This document shows positions 37,364 to 45,831 of a DNA stretch of 64,000 nucleotides, in pieces. Position 1 is the stretch's first letter, and the number at the start of each line of letters is the position of its first letter. The notes beneath the pieces were generated by a model that had not been told where the DNA came from, searched no databases, and worked only from the letters and a program-made list of their open reading frames with translations. The translations under genes were made by a program, and so were the position numbers. This stretch comes from Streptomyces sp. PCS3-D2 (GTDB taxonomy: Bacteria; Actinomycetota; Actinomycetes; Streptomycetales; Streptomycetaceae): assembly GCF_000612545.2 (NCBI RefSeq), contig NZ_CP097800.1, forward strand, positions 6,564,001-6,628,000, in the 5' to 3' direction.

Positions 37364-38581
37364 GTGGCCTCCACGACGTCCTCCGACGCCGCGAAGCGGG
37401 CGAAGCTGCCCTCACTGACCGGCCTGCGGTTCTTCGCCGCCCTCTCCGTCTTCTTCTTCCACGCGTCGCTGACCGACTCCCCGATCCCGCCCAACGCCCC
37501 GATCAACCCCTTTGCCGACGCCGGCATCGCGGACTGGCTCTCCACCGCCTTCGGCAAGGCCGGGTACCTGGGCGTCTCCTTCTTCTTCGTCCTCTCCGGC
37601 TTCGTCCTCGCCTGGGCCGCCAAGCCCGGCGAGCGCGTCACCGCGTTCCTGCGCCGCCGACTGCTGAAGATCTTCCCCAACCACATCGTCGTCTTCGCCG
37701 CCGCGATGATCCTCTTCGCCGGATCGGCCGTCACCGGAGTCGCCGACTGGCTCCCCAACCTCCTGCTGATCCACACCTGGTGGCCGCAGCCCACCGTCAA
37801 CCTCAGCGTCAACCCGCCCAGCTGGTCCCTCGGCAGCGAGCTGCTCTTCTACGTGCTCTTCCCCGCGCTCGTCGTCCCGATCCGGCGGCTCCGCGGCCGG
37901 ACCGCCCTGTGGGGCTGGAGCGCCGCGATGATCGCCGGGATGGTCGCCGTCCAGCTGATAGCCACCTACTTCGTCCCCGACACCCCGAAGTCCACCATCA
38001 CACCCATCTCCGGGATGCAGTTCTGGTTCGGCTACCTGCTGCCCGCCGGCCGCCTCTTCGAGTTCGTGCTCGGCATCCTGCTCGCCCGCATCGTCCTCGC
38101 GGGACTGTGGCCGCGCCGCGTCGGCTTCGCCGTATCCCTGGTCCTGACCGTCCTCGGCTACGCCGCCGCGCTCGTCGCTCCGTTCCAGTACGGATTCGTC
38201 GTCGCCACGATCGTCCCCGTCGCCGCGCTGATCGGGGCCACCGCCAACGCCGACGTCCAGGGCCGCCAGACCTTCCTGCGCAGCCGGCCCATGGTCTGGC
38301 TCGGCGAGGTCTCCTTCGGCTTCTACCTCGTCCAGGGCGTCACGATCTTCTACCTGCGCTCGCTCCTGGGTGAGCACACCTACAGCGTTCCGGTGGCCCT
38401 GCTGGTGATCGCCGGCTTCTTCACCGCCTCGCTGCTCGGCGGCTGGCTCCTGTTCCGCTTCGTCGAGATGCCGGCCATGCGCCGCTTCGGCCGCGCCAGG
38501 CCCCGTACGCCGGCCGCACCGGCCCCGGCCCACGAACCGCCCGGCGACCGCACCCCGGTCAGCGCGTCCGTCCGGGACTGA
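37364..38581 (+). CDS. membrane O-acyltransferase, acyltransferase-3 family (OafA-like)
   Basis: A 405-residue integral membrane protein with about ten hydrophobic helices. Motifs: LPSLTGLRFFAALSVFFFHASL (catalytic His in FFHA), GVSFFFVLSGFVLAW, RRRLLKIFPNHIVVF, NPPSWSLGSELLFYVLFP and LGEVSFGFYLVQGV. The family transfers acyl groups to sugar hydroxyls of antibiotics and polysaccharides (mycarose 4-acyltransferases, Nod acetylase). GTG 37364 is chosen; GTG 37310 lacks an RBS. Downstream of the AUDH-like pair, it may acylate the sugar-derived product during export. Confidence 0.88.
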   Translation: MASTTSSDAAKRAKLPSLTGLRFFAALSVFFFHASLTDSPIPPNAPINPFADAGIADWLSTAFGKAGYLGVSFFFVLSGFVLAWAAKPGERVTAFLRRRLLKIFPNHIVVFAAAMILFAGSAVTGVADWLPNLLLIHTWWPQPTVNLSVNPPSWSLGSELLFYVLFPALVVPIRRLRGRTALWGWSAAMIAGMVAVQLIATYFVPDTPKSTITPISGMQFWFGYLLPAGRLFEFVLGILLARIVLAGLWPRRVGFAVSLVLTVLGYAAALVAPFQYGFVVATIVPVAALIGATANADVQGRQTFLRSRPMVWLGEVSFGFYLVQGVTIFYLRSLLGEHTYSVPVALLVIAGFFTASLLGGWLLFRFVEMPAMRRFGRARPRTPAAPAPAHEPPGDRTPVSASVRD

Positions 38582-38594
38582 CCCGCCCGCCGCC

Positions 38595-39515
38595 CTACCG
38601 CTCACCGCCCGCGTCGGCATCAGCCGGCGCGGGCTCCGGCGTACCCCGGCCCGCACCGGCCGCCGCGCCGGCGGTCAGGCTCGCCAGCATGCGCAGTGCC
38701 GCGTCCGAGGGGGAGGACTCGGGGGCGCTGTAGAGCAGCATCCGGTGGTTGGTGCCGTCGGTGAGGTGCAGGTTCTCGAAGTCGAGGGTCAGCGGGCCCA
38801 CCACAGGATGGTGCAGGGTCTTCGTCCCGACCGTGCAGTCCCGCACCGGATGCTTCGACCACAGCGAGGCGAAGTCCGGGCTCTGCAGCATGAGCGATCC
38901 GATCAGCTCGGCCAGCGCACGGTCCTCGGGATTGCGTCCCGCGACCAGGCGCAGTGCCGCAAGCGCGACCCGGGCCTCGCCCTTCCAGTCCGTGTACAGC
39001 TCCCGGGTGTGCGGGTCGAGGAACAGCATCCGCGTGAGGTTCGGGCGTACGGCGGGATCGTCGGGGCTCACGAAGTCCAGGTGCCCGGCGAGCAGGGCGT
39101 GCCCCAGCCGATTCCAGGCGAGCACGTTGTTGCGGCCGTCCAGGACGACGGCGGGCACCTGGGGCATCGCGCCGATCAGCCGGCGCGTGGTGTCGCGGGC
39201 GTACTCGGGGCGGGGCGAGGGGGCCCGCTTGGCGCGCGGCGGCCGGGCCAGGTTGTGCAGGTGCGCGTGCTCGTCCGGGGTCAGGCGCAGCGCCCGGGCC
39301 AGTGCGTCGAGGACGCTGTCGGAGGCGTTCGTGCTCTGACCCTGCTCCAGGTGCGTGTAGTACGTGATGCTCACGCCGGCCAGCAGGGCGAGCTCCTCGC
39401 GTCGCAGCCCGGGCACGCGCCGACGGGTGCCGTGGGACGGTAGCCCGACGTCCTCGGGCTGGAGCTGGGCGCGACGGGTGCGGAGGAACTCTCCCAGAGC
39501 GGTCGGTGTGTCCAT
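38595..39515 (-). CDS. XRE-family regulator with MmyB-like ligand domain
   Basis: A 306-residue regulator. The N-terminal HTH (about 10-75) reads VPGLRREELALLAGVSITYYTHLEQGQ and SVLDALARALRLTPDE. An MmyB-like PAS domain follows: PAVVLDGRNNVLAWNRLGHALL, RMLFLDPHTRELYTDW, and ending VRDCTVGTKTLHHPVVGPLTLDFENL. These proteins bind fatty-acid-like or other small ligands and usually control a divergent oxidoreductase or transporter gene. Here the divergent gene is DHA2 MFS copy B, 171 bp away, a probable target. Confidence 0.9.
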   Translation of the reverse strand: MDTPTALGEFLRTRRAQLQPEDVGLPSHGTRRRVPGLRREELALLAGVSITYYTHLEQGQSTNASDSVLDALARALRLTPDEHAHLHNLARPPRAKRAPSPRPEYARDTTRRLIGAMPQVPAVVLDGRNNVLAWNRLGHALLAGHLDFVSPDDPAVRPNLTRMLFLDPHTRELYTDWKGEARVALAALRLVAGRNPEDRALAELIGSLMLQSPDFASLWSKHPVRDCTVGTKTLHHPVVGPLTLDFENLHLTDGTNHRMLLYSAPESSPSDAALRMLASLTAGAAAGAGRGTPEPAPADADAGGER

Positions 39516-39677
39516 GCCTTCCAGTGTGCCGGGGGAAGGCGCCGGACGTCGCCCCGGAAGGTGGCCCTGGGAGTGCTAGCTTGCGCGGCGCCAGCACAGC
39601 CAGGGGGCTGGGTAACCCTTCCCGACCGGTCCAGAGTCGATGGCGCGACGCAACACGCCGTCGCGTGATCGAAAGGG

Positions 39678-41077
39678 AGTCTGGCGATGTCGGTTGTCGA
39701 GGGTGCGCGGGTTGATGCGGGTGGGGGGGAGGGGCCTGTTCGTTTGGATGGGCGCCTGAGGTTGGTGCTTGTGGTGTTGCTGGTGGCGCAGTTCATGCTG
39801 GCGGTGGATTTTTCGATCCTGAATGTGGCGTTGCCGGTGATCGGTGACGGGCTTGGGTTCTCGTTGTCGAATCTGCAGTGGATCGCGACGTCGTTTGCGT
39901 TGTGTGCTGCGGGTTTCACGTTGTTGTTCGGTCGGGTGGCGGATCTGTTCGGGCGGCGTCGGCTGTTCCTGGTGGGTCTGGCGGTTTTGGGTGTGTCGTC
40001 GTTGGTGGGTGGTTTGGCGACGTCGCCTGAGATGTTGATTGTGGCGCGGGTGTTTCAGGGTCTTGCGACGGCGGCGGTGACGCCTGCTGGTCTGTCGTTG
40101 TTGACGACGTCGTTTCCTGAGGGTCCGTTGCGGGAGAAGGCGTTGGGGCTGAATGGTGCGTTGATGTCGGCGGGGTTCACCACGGGTGCGATTTTGGGTG
40201 GTGTGTTGACGGATCTGCTGTCGTGGCGGTGGGCGTTCTTCATCAATGTGCCGGTTGCTCTGGTGGTGTTGGTGATTGCGCCGACGGTGATTCGTGAGTC
40301 GCGTCCGGATGTGCGTCCGAGGTTGGATGTTCCGGGTGCGACGGCGGTGACGTTGGGTCTGCTGGCGTTGGTTTATGGGTTGACGCAGGCGGGTGAGCGT
40401 GGTTGGGGTGCTCCGTCGGCGTGGGGTTGGCTGGCGGCTGGTGTGGTGTTGTTGGTGGTGTTCTATGCGGTGGAGTCGAGGTCGTCGGCTCCGTTGGTGC
40501 CGGTGAGTGTGTTGAAGAAGCGGACGGTGGCGTGGGGGAATGTTGCTGGTCTGGTTGCGTTTTTGACGGAGACCAGTTTGGTGTTCCTGATGACGCTGTA
40601 TCTGCAGGAGGTTTTGGATTTCTCGCCGTTGACGGCGGGGTTGTCGTTCGGTGTGCTGGGTGTGGGCACGGTGATCGGTGGTTCGGTTGCTCCGCGGGTG
40701 ATTGGGGCGGTGGGTACGCGGTCGACGTTGATCGTGGGTGGTGTGTTGCAGGCGGTGGCGACGCTGAGTTTGGTGGCGTTGGGTGAGACGTCTGCGTCGA
40801 TGTGGTTGTTGCTGGTCGCGACGTTCGCGGGTGGTGTGGGCAACATGTTGGTGATCGTCGGGTTCATGGTGACGGCGACGACGGGGTTGCCGGATCGTGA
40901 GCAGGGTATGGCGACGGGTTTGGCGACGATGACGCAGCAGATCGGTATCACGATGGGTACGCCGATCATGTCGGCGGTGGTTGCGGCGAATACCGACATT
41001 CATGCGGGGATCACGACCGCGGTCGTGGTCAACACCGCGATCGTCGTCCTCGGCATCCTCACCACCGTCCTCTTCCT
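39678..41077 (+). repeat. 1.4-kb direct repeat, copy B (DHA2 MFS gene)
   Basis: Appears identical to 28182-29581 from about nine bases before the start codon to about eight codons before the stop. The two copies bracket about 10 kb that includes the SDR, oxidase, epimerase, AUDH-like and acyltransferase genes. Homologous recombination between them could delete that segment. Confidence 0.92.
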
Positions 41078-41102
41078 GCGGGCCAAGCAGACCGGCAACT
41101 AA
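39687..41102 (+). CDS. MFS multidrug exporter, DHA2 family, copy B
   Basis: A 471-residue protein identical to copy A through LTTVLFLR and differing only in the last residues (AKQTGN). It has the same 14-helix DHA2 layout and G/T-rich third codon positions. Upstream sequence is unrelated to that of copy A except for the RBS-proximal bases (GAAAGG.AGTCTGGCG), so the two copies are under different control: copy A behind the StrR-like gene, copy B divergent from the XRE/MmyB regulator. Likely export or resistance. Confidence 0.93.
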   Translation: MSVVEGARVDAGGGEGPVRLDGRLRLVLVVLLVAQFMLAVDFSILNVALPVIGDGLGFSLSNLQWIATSFALCAAGFTLLFGRVADLFGRRRLFLVGLAVLGVSSLVGGLATSPEMLIVARVFQGLATAAVTPAGLSLLTTSFPEGPLREKALGLNGALMSAGFTTGAILGGVLTDLLSWRWAFFINVPVALVVLVIAPTVIRESRPDVRPRLDVPGATAVTLGLLALVYGLTQAGERGWGAPSAWGWLAAGVVLLVVFYAVESRSSAPLVPVSVLKKRTVAWGNVAGLVAFLTETSLVFLMTLYLQEVLDFSPLTAGLSFGVLGVGTVIGGSVAPRVIGAVGTRSTLIVGGVLQAVATLSLVALGETSASMWLLLVATFAGGVGNMLVIVGFMVTATTGLPDREQGMATGLATMTQQIGITMGTPIMSAVVAANTDIHAGITTAVVVNTAIVVLGILTTVLFLRAKQTGN

Positions 41103-41174
41103 GGCAACTCCGCCTTGTGACAGACCTGCCGAGGCGGCGAACGTTGGCCCCAGGCACGGAGGGAAGGAACCCCG

Positions 41175-42068
41175 ATGGCAACACCCACCCACTCGGCCCC
41201 CGGACAGAGCCGTGCCCAGGTCCGCTGGGAACACACGAGTATTCCCTCCCCGTCCGGCCCCGTCCCCGCCCGGGTGTACCGGCCTGCGGCGTCCGCACCA
41301 CAGGGCTGGCTGGTCTGGGCCCACGGCGGCAGCTGGCGCGCCGGCTCCGCCCAGGACTGGCACGGCCCCACCGCCGACCTCGCCCGGACCTCGGGCTTCG
41401 CCGTCGCCAGCATCGACTACCGGCTGGTCCCCGAAGTACGCCACCCGGCCATGGTCGAGGACGTACTGGCGGCGCTCGCCTGGGCCCGGAGGCAGGCGCG
41501 GGAACAGGCGGGTGAACAGGCCGGGGAACAGGCCGGGGAGCTCGTGCCCGTCGCGGTCGGCGGAGACAGCGCGGGAGCGACGCTCGCCGCCTGTGCCGCC
41601 CTCGCCTGCCGTGACCGGACCCTCCCGCTCGCCGCCCAACTGCTCGCCTATCCGCCGCTGGACCCCGGCTGCACGGCGGCCTCGTACCACCGCTTCCCCG
41701 ACATGTTCCCCACCGCCTCCTACCTGAAGGCGGCCTGGCGGGACTACCGGGACCCGGGCCGGCCCGACGCCGCCGACGGCACCCGCCTCTACAGCACCCC
41801 CTTCGAGGCGGCCGACCTGCGCGGCGTGGCACGAGCCGTCCTGGCCACCGGCGACCTCGACCCCGTCAGTGACGACGTGCACCGCTACGCCCGCCTGCTG
41901 CACACGGCCGGAGTGGAGGTCACCCTGCGGGAGTTCGGACAGACCGGCCACGGGGCGTTCCTCCAGCCCGGCCGCGCCACGGGCGCCGCATCCGAGACGG
42001 CGTCCCTGCGTGGCTGGCTGGGCAGCGCCCTGCGCCTGCTCACCACACCGGCCGTTCCCCGTGCCTGA
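41175..42068 (+). CDS. alpha/beta hydrolase (HSL/carboxylesterase type)
   Basis: A 297-residue soluble alpha/beta hydrolase. HGGSWRAG gives the oxyanion-hole HGG motif, SIDYRLVPEVRHPAMVEDVLAAL is typical of the family, GGDSAGA contains the nucleophile Ser, GDLDPVSDD the Asp, and TGHGAF the His. It would cleave an ester or lactone. A 12-bp DNA repeat (41502-41540) encodes EQAGEQAGEQAGE, a lengthened helix before the active-site strand. It starts 73 bp after the MFS stop and is followed by two genes in the same direction, probably one transcript. Confidence 0.88.
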   Translation: MATPTHSAPGQSRAQVRWEHTSIPSPSGPVPARVYRPAASAPQGWLVWAHGGSWRAGSAQDWHGPTADLARTSGFAVASIDYRLVPEVRHPAMVEDVLAALAWARRQAREQAGEQAGEQAGELVPVAVGGDSAGATLAACAALACRDRTLPLAAQLLAYPPLDPGCTAASYHRFPDMFPTASYLKAAWRDYRDPGRPDAADGTRLYSTPFEAADLRGVARAVLATGDLDPVSDDVHRYARLLHTAGVEVTLREFGQTGHGAFLQPGRATGAASETASLRGWLGSALRLLTTPAVPRA

Positions 42069-42119
42069 GGGGCTCACGCGCCTCCCGTCCCTACGCCAAC
42101 CCCCCTACCTGGAGCCGAC

Positions 42120-42638
42120 ATGAACGCCGACAGCCCCAACCTCGATGCCCTGCTCAGGCATTTCGCCGACCTCCGGGACGGCCACCACGGCGGCGCCGTC
42201 ACCCGCCCGGACAAGGAGGAGCACTTCCGCACGGCCGCCCGGCTCCTCGACCCGTACGCCCGCCGGGCACTCACCGAACTCAACGACGAACTCCTCCTCG
42301 GCCAGGGCGTGGTCGATGCCAGCGGTGTCCAGCGGGCGGAGGACGGAACCCTCTTCCACGCCTGGACCCTGTGGTGGGACGAGCAGTCGACCGCGGACAT
42401 CCCGCCGGTCACCCTCTACGCCCACTACGGCGCGGGCTTCCACCACCCGCACCTGCGCGGCGCCACGGTCTCCGAGTGGCCGCTGAACGTCTTCGACGAG
42501 GAGCAGGCCGCCGCCGAACTCCCCACGATGCGCGCCATCGCCGCCGCGGACCTCCACAACCTCGTCTTCGAACGGGACTTCAGGATCGTCCCCGCGACCG
42601 TGGCGGGCGCCACCGGCCTTCCCGCACACCAGCACTGA
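42120..42638 (+). CDS. uncharacterised protein with His-rich segment
   Basis: A 172-residue soluble protein I do not recognise. It has an acidic/helical N-terminal half (LDALLRHFADLRDGHHGG; RTAARLLDPYARRALTELNDELLLGQG). In the middle are WTLWWDEQSTADIPPVTLYAHYGAGFHHPHLRG and SEWPLNVFDEEQAA. The cluster of histidines (HYGAGFHHPH) could bind metal. It sits 51 bp after the hydrolase and 18 bp before the LLM flavoprotein gene, so it is probably in the same operon; a partner or small enzyme of the pathway is possible. Confidence 0.6.
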   Translation: MNADSPNLDALLRHFADLRDGHHGGAVTRPDKEEHFRTAARLLDPYARRALTELNDELLLGQGVVDASGVQRAEDGTLFHAWTLWWDEQSTADIPPVTLYAHYGAGFHHPHLRGATVSEWPLNVFDEEQAAAELPTMRAIAAADLHNLVFERDFRIVPATVAGATGLPAHQH

Positions 42639-42656
42639 ACCGAAAGGGCGTCCGCC

Positions 42657-43622
42657 ATGACGAAGCCGCGACTGTCCGTACTGGACCAGACCCCCGTCGG
42701 CGAGGACCACACCCCGGACCAGGCGCTGCGCGCCTCCGTGGACCTGGCCCGCGCCGCCGAGGACCTCGGGTACACGCGCTACTGGGCCGCCGAGCACCAC
42801 GGCTCCCCGGGCTTCGCGAGCAGCGCCCCCGAGATCCTCGCGGGAGCCCTGCTCGCCCGCACCTCGCGCATGCGCATCGGCACCGGAGGGGTGCTGCTGC
42901 CCCGCTACGACCCGGCCAAGGTCGCCGAGGTCTTCGGTGTGCTCGCCTCCCTCCACCCGGGACGCGTCGACCTCGGCATCGGCCGGGCCGGCGGTCCCGC
43001 ACGGGACTTCCCGCAGCGGCTCGCCGAACTGAGCAGACTGCTCGGCGCGGGCGGTGTCGTACCGCACCCGCCGGTACCGCCGCAGATGTGGCTGCTGGGC
43101 GCGGGACGCGAGTCGGCGCGGCTGGCCGGCCTGTTGGGCACCGAGTTCGCCTTCGGGCACTTCTTCTCCCCGACGGGCGGCGAGGAGGCGTTCGGCGACT
43201 ACCGCTCCCAGTACCGCAGGGCCACGGGCCGGCCCGGCGGCGGCGCCCTCGCGGTGCGCGTGGTCACGGCCGACAGCGCAGGCCGTGCCGAGGAGCTGGC
43301 CCAGAGCCTGCTGTTGTGGCGTGCCCGCAAGGACCTCGGGCAGGACGCCCCGCTGCCGTCGTACGAGACCGTGCGGCGCCACCGCTGGACGGGAGCGGAG
43401 CTGGAACGGGCCAAGGTGCACCGCACGGCCCTCGTCTCCGGAGCGCCCGAGCAGGTGCACGCCGTGCTGACGGGTCTCGCCGCTGCCCACGGAGTGGACG
43501 AGCTGATCGTGAACACCCTGACGGCGGATCCAGCAGACCGGCGCCGCTCCTACGAGCTGCTGGCCCAGGCCTTTGACCTCCCGGCGGAACGGCGTGAGGC
43601 AGCGGTGCCGGCCGCCCGCTAG
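42657..43622 (+). CDS. LLM-class flavin-dependent oxidoreductase (MsnO8-type)
   Basis: A 321-residue luciferase-like monooxygenase. ATG 42657 follows GAAAGGGCG. Typical motifs: LSVLDQTPVGEDHTPDQAL, ARAAEDLGYTRYWAAEHHG, LLARTSRMRIGTGGVLLPRYDPAKVAEVFG, LHPGRVDLGIGRAGG, WLLGAGRESARLAGLLG. It needs reduced FMN (supplied in trans) and inserts oxygen or oxidises a substrate. The nearest recognisable subgroup is the MsnO8-like family found in many secondary-metabolite clusters. It is the last gene of the putative cluster before degraded sequence. Confidence 0.9.
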   Translation: MTKPRLSVLDQTPVGEDHTPDQALRASVDLARAAEDLGYTRYWAAEHHGSPGFASSAPEILAGALLARTSRMRIGTGGVLLPRYDPAKVAEVFGVLASLHPGRVDLGIGRAGGPARDFPQRLAELSRLLGAGGVVPHPPVPPQMWLLGAGRESARLAGLLGTEFAFGHFFSPTGGEEAFGDYRSQYRRATGRPGGGALAVRVVTADSAGRAEELAQSLLLWRARKDLGQDAPLPSYETVRRHRWTGAELERAKVHRTALVSGAPEQVHAVLTGLAAAHGVDELIVNTLTADPADRRRSYELLAQAFDLPAERREAAVPAAR

Positions 43623-43676
43623 TGTCGTGGCCGGGCGTCGCGAGGTGGTGAACCCTTCCGGTCATGGTGGCCGGAT

Positions 43677-44033
43677 GTGTGTCCCGCCGATCCGGCCGTG
43701 CCCGCGACGCCCGCCACACCGGCGCCGCGGGCACCACTCGCCGCGTTCGCCCTCATGCTCCTCGGTGTCCCCGAGCGGCAGATCCTCGACGATTTCGCGC
43801 TCACTGAGCTGGCCACCGAACGCCTCACTGCGGACGGGCGGGCCGCCAATCCCGACCGGGTCATGAAGTGGCCGAGTTACGGCGGTGCCCCGCTGGTGGT
43901 CATGGAGCTGGTGCCGGCGGACCTTCGGGCCCGGCACGGCTCGGTGCGCGGTTACCTGACGCACCGTGTGGGCCTCCCGGACCGTACCGCGCAGCAGCTG
44001 CGCGCCCGGCTGCTGACGACCGCCGACGCCTGA
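43677..44033 (+). pseudogene. C-terminal remnant of a protein-tyrosine phosphatase
   Basis: A 118-residue reading frame. The part from LAAFALMLLGVPERQILDDFALTELATERL to GSVRGYLTHRVGLPDRTAQQLRARLL matches, from memory, the C-terminus of streptomycete tyrosine/serine phosphatases of the Y_phosphatase3 type. The expected N-terminal part with the catalytic HCxxGKDRTG loop is missing, replaced by a Pro/Ala-rich stretch. I therefore call a truncated, non-functional fragment. Confidence 0.6.
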
Positions 44034-44094
44034 CGCGTGCGGGGCTTCGGCCATCAGCCGGGGCGACCGGCCGGTTCGACCCCGGATCGTGCGC

Positions 44095-44190
44095 GGGTAC
44101 GGTCGCGGGATCAGCGGCGCTGCCTTCGGCCCGGACGGCCGCCTCCTGGCGCGCGGCACCGAGACGGGCCGGGCCCGCGAGCACCAGCGC
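44095..44190 (+). pseudogene. possible WD40-repeat fragment
   Basis: The short stretch GISGAAFGPDGRLLARGTETGRA resembles one WD40 blade (compare AFSPDGRLLATG). The frame is quickly lost into non-repeat sequence. It may be the tail of a decayed WD40 gene. The rest of the roughly 310-bp interval 44034-44342 shows no gene. Confidence 0.3.
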
Positions 44191-44342
44191 GACGCTGCCG
44201 GCGACGTCAGGCCGTGGGGAGAATCAAGGTGCACACCGGGGGCTCGGGACCCACGGGCAGCGGACCGGCGGTCGGACCGTTGGAATACGGCTACGCCCGC
44301 CCATCCGGTCGGCGGCCTCCCGCTCCGGCCGGAGGTGAACCC

Positions 44343-44747
44343 CTACGCCTGTTCCACGTTGCGCGTCATCCGCTCCAGGACGCTGACGGCGGCCCGGTAC
44401 TCCTCCGGGGATATGCCGGCGATCGACCGCTCGCGGAAATCACCCACGCGCAGACCGACGTCGGTGAGCCGGGCGTGGCCTTCGTCGGTGAGAGCGAGCC
44501 GGCCCGGCTCCGTGCGCATCATCCAGCCGCCCGAGAGCAGGGCTTCGATGGTGGTGGTGAGGGCTTCGGTGCCGGCGTTGGCCGCAAGCACGGTCCGCAC
44601 GGCCTCGTCAGTGGACCGGGGGGCGTCTTCGACGACGTTGAGCACCTGCCAGGCGAGCCGGGTCAGGCCGCAGTCGGCCAGCAGCGCGTTCATGGCGGCC
44701 GTGAGGGCCTGGTCGGTCCGGTTGAGCCAGTAGCCGATGGGCTCCAT
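44343..44747 (-). CDS. MarR-family winged-helix regulator
   Basis: A 134-residue protein. It begins MEPIGYWLNRTDQALTAAMNALLADCGLTRLAWQVLNVVED, typical of MarR helix 1-2. The winged helix follows (TTIEALLSGGWMMRTEPGRLALTDEGHARL) and a C-terminal dimer helix. The recognition helix region is weak. It is encoded 141 bp downstream of, and on the same strand as, an NAD(P)-binding protein gene. The ligand and target are unknown; it probably controls its own neighbourhood. Confidence 0.8.
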   Translation of the reverse strand: MEPIGYWLNRTDQALTAAMNALLADCGLTRLAWQVLNVVEDAPRSTDEAVRTVLAANAGTEALTTTIEALLSGGWMMRTEPGRLALTDEGHARLTDVGLRVGDFRERSIAGISPEEYRAAVSVLERMTRNVEQA

Positions 44748-44888
44748 GCCCTTCCTCCTCGGAGTCGGCGGGATCAGTGGTGAAGGTCGTGGGCCGGACG
44801 GTGCAGCAGGCGTATGAGGGTGCGGCAGACGAGGACTGCCAGGGCGACCGCAGTCGGAGGCCGGGGCCCTCGGGGCGACCGGGCCGCA

Positions 44889-45731
44889 TCAGGACCCGGT
44901 GAATGCGCGGGTGTTCTCAGAGGCCCACTGCGCATAGGTACGGGCGGGGCGGCCGAGGAGGGTCTCGGTGGTATCGGCGACGGCGGCCGAGCCGTGGCGC
45001 GCGGCGGACCACAGGTCGAGCAGCGAGCTGACCACCGGTGCGGGCAGGAAAGCCGCCATCTGCCGCTCGGCGGCCTCGCGGGATATGCGCTCGACCGGGA
45101 TCGCTCGGCCGATGGCCTCGGAGAGGACGGCGAGCTGCGTGCGGAAGGTGAGCGACTCGGGTCCGGTGAGGGTGACCGAGCGGCCGGCGAGGGAATCGCC
45201 GGTGAGGGCCTCGAAGGCGATGTCGGCGATGTCCTCGGGGTGGATGGGCGCGATGTGCGCGTCCGGGTAGGCGAGTTGGACCGGCAGGGAACGGCTGATG
45301 GGGCGTGCCCACCCCAAGGAGTTGCTCGCGAAGGCGTCAGGGCGCAGGAAGGTGCAGGTCAGGGAGGAGCCGGCGAGAGCGTGCTCGACCTCGTGGCTGT
45401 GGCTCGCGAGGGGGTCGGTTTCTGCGTCGGGGCCGAGCACCGACGACGAGGACAGCAGCACGACGTGTTCGACGCCGGCGGCCTCTGCGGCCTTGACCAG
45501 CTCGTGGACACCGGCGGGCTCCGGGTAGAGGAAGATCCGGCGGATGCCCTCCAGGGCGGTCGAGAACCTCTCCGGCCGGTCGAGGGGGAGTGCACAGGTC
45601 TCGACGCCGGCCGGGACGGCCGCTTCGGCGGGACGGGCGCTGGCGGCGCGGACGGTGTGGCCGGCGTCGTGCAGGCGGGTGATGACGCCCCGGCCGATCC
45701 TGCCGCGGGCACCGGTGATGAGGAGGGTCAT
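44889..45731 (-). CDS. NmrA-like NAD(P)H-binding oxidoreductase
   Basis: A 280-residue atypical SDR. LLITGARGRIGRGVITRLHDAGHTV is the dinucleotide fold (GxxGxxG), then LDRPERFSTALEGIRRIFLYPEP, VLLSSSSVLGPDAETDP, CTFLRPDAFASNSLGWARP and HPEDIADIAFEAL, the usual order in NmrA/NAD(P)H:quinone-reductase-like proteins. The catalytic Tyr/Lys of classical SDRs is absent. It is divergent from a MarR-type gene. The 100-bp gap between them contains the short inverted repeat TGACACGCACACGTTTTCATGTCA, a probable operator. Confidence 0.88.
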   Translation of the reverse strand: MTLLITGARGRIGRGVITRLHDAGHTVRAASARPAEAAVPAGVETCALPLDRPERFSTALEGIRRIFLYPEPAGVHELVKAAEAAGVEHVVLLSSSSVLGPDAETDPLASHSHEVEHALAGSSLTCTFLRPDAFASNSLGWARPISRSLPVQLAYPDAHIAPIHPEDIADIAFEALTGDSLAGRSVTLTGPESLTFRTQLAVLSEAIGRAIPVERISREAAERQMAAFLPAPVVSSLLDLWSAARHGSAAVADTTETLLGRPARTYAQWASENTRAFTGS

Positions 45732-45831
45732 GGGAGGCTCCGCTCACAATGTCGTTGAAGTCACGCATATGCATGCTGACACGCACACGTTTTCATGTCA
45801 ACACATACCTGTCGGGGGTCACGTAGATACG
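45732..45831. promoter_or_regulatory. divergent promoter/operator between NmrA-like and MarR-like genes
   Basis: Contains CATATGCATG and the inverted repeat TGACA...TGTCA around 45777-45800. TAGATAC immediately before the MarR ATG could be a -10 box of a leaderless transcript. MarR regulators usually bind such divergent regions. Confidence 0.45.
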
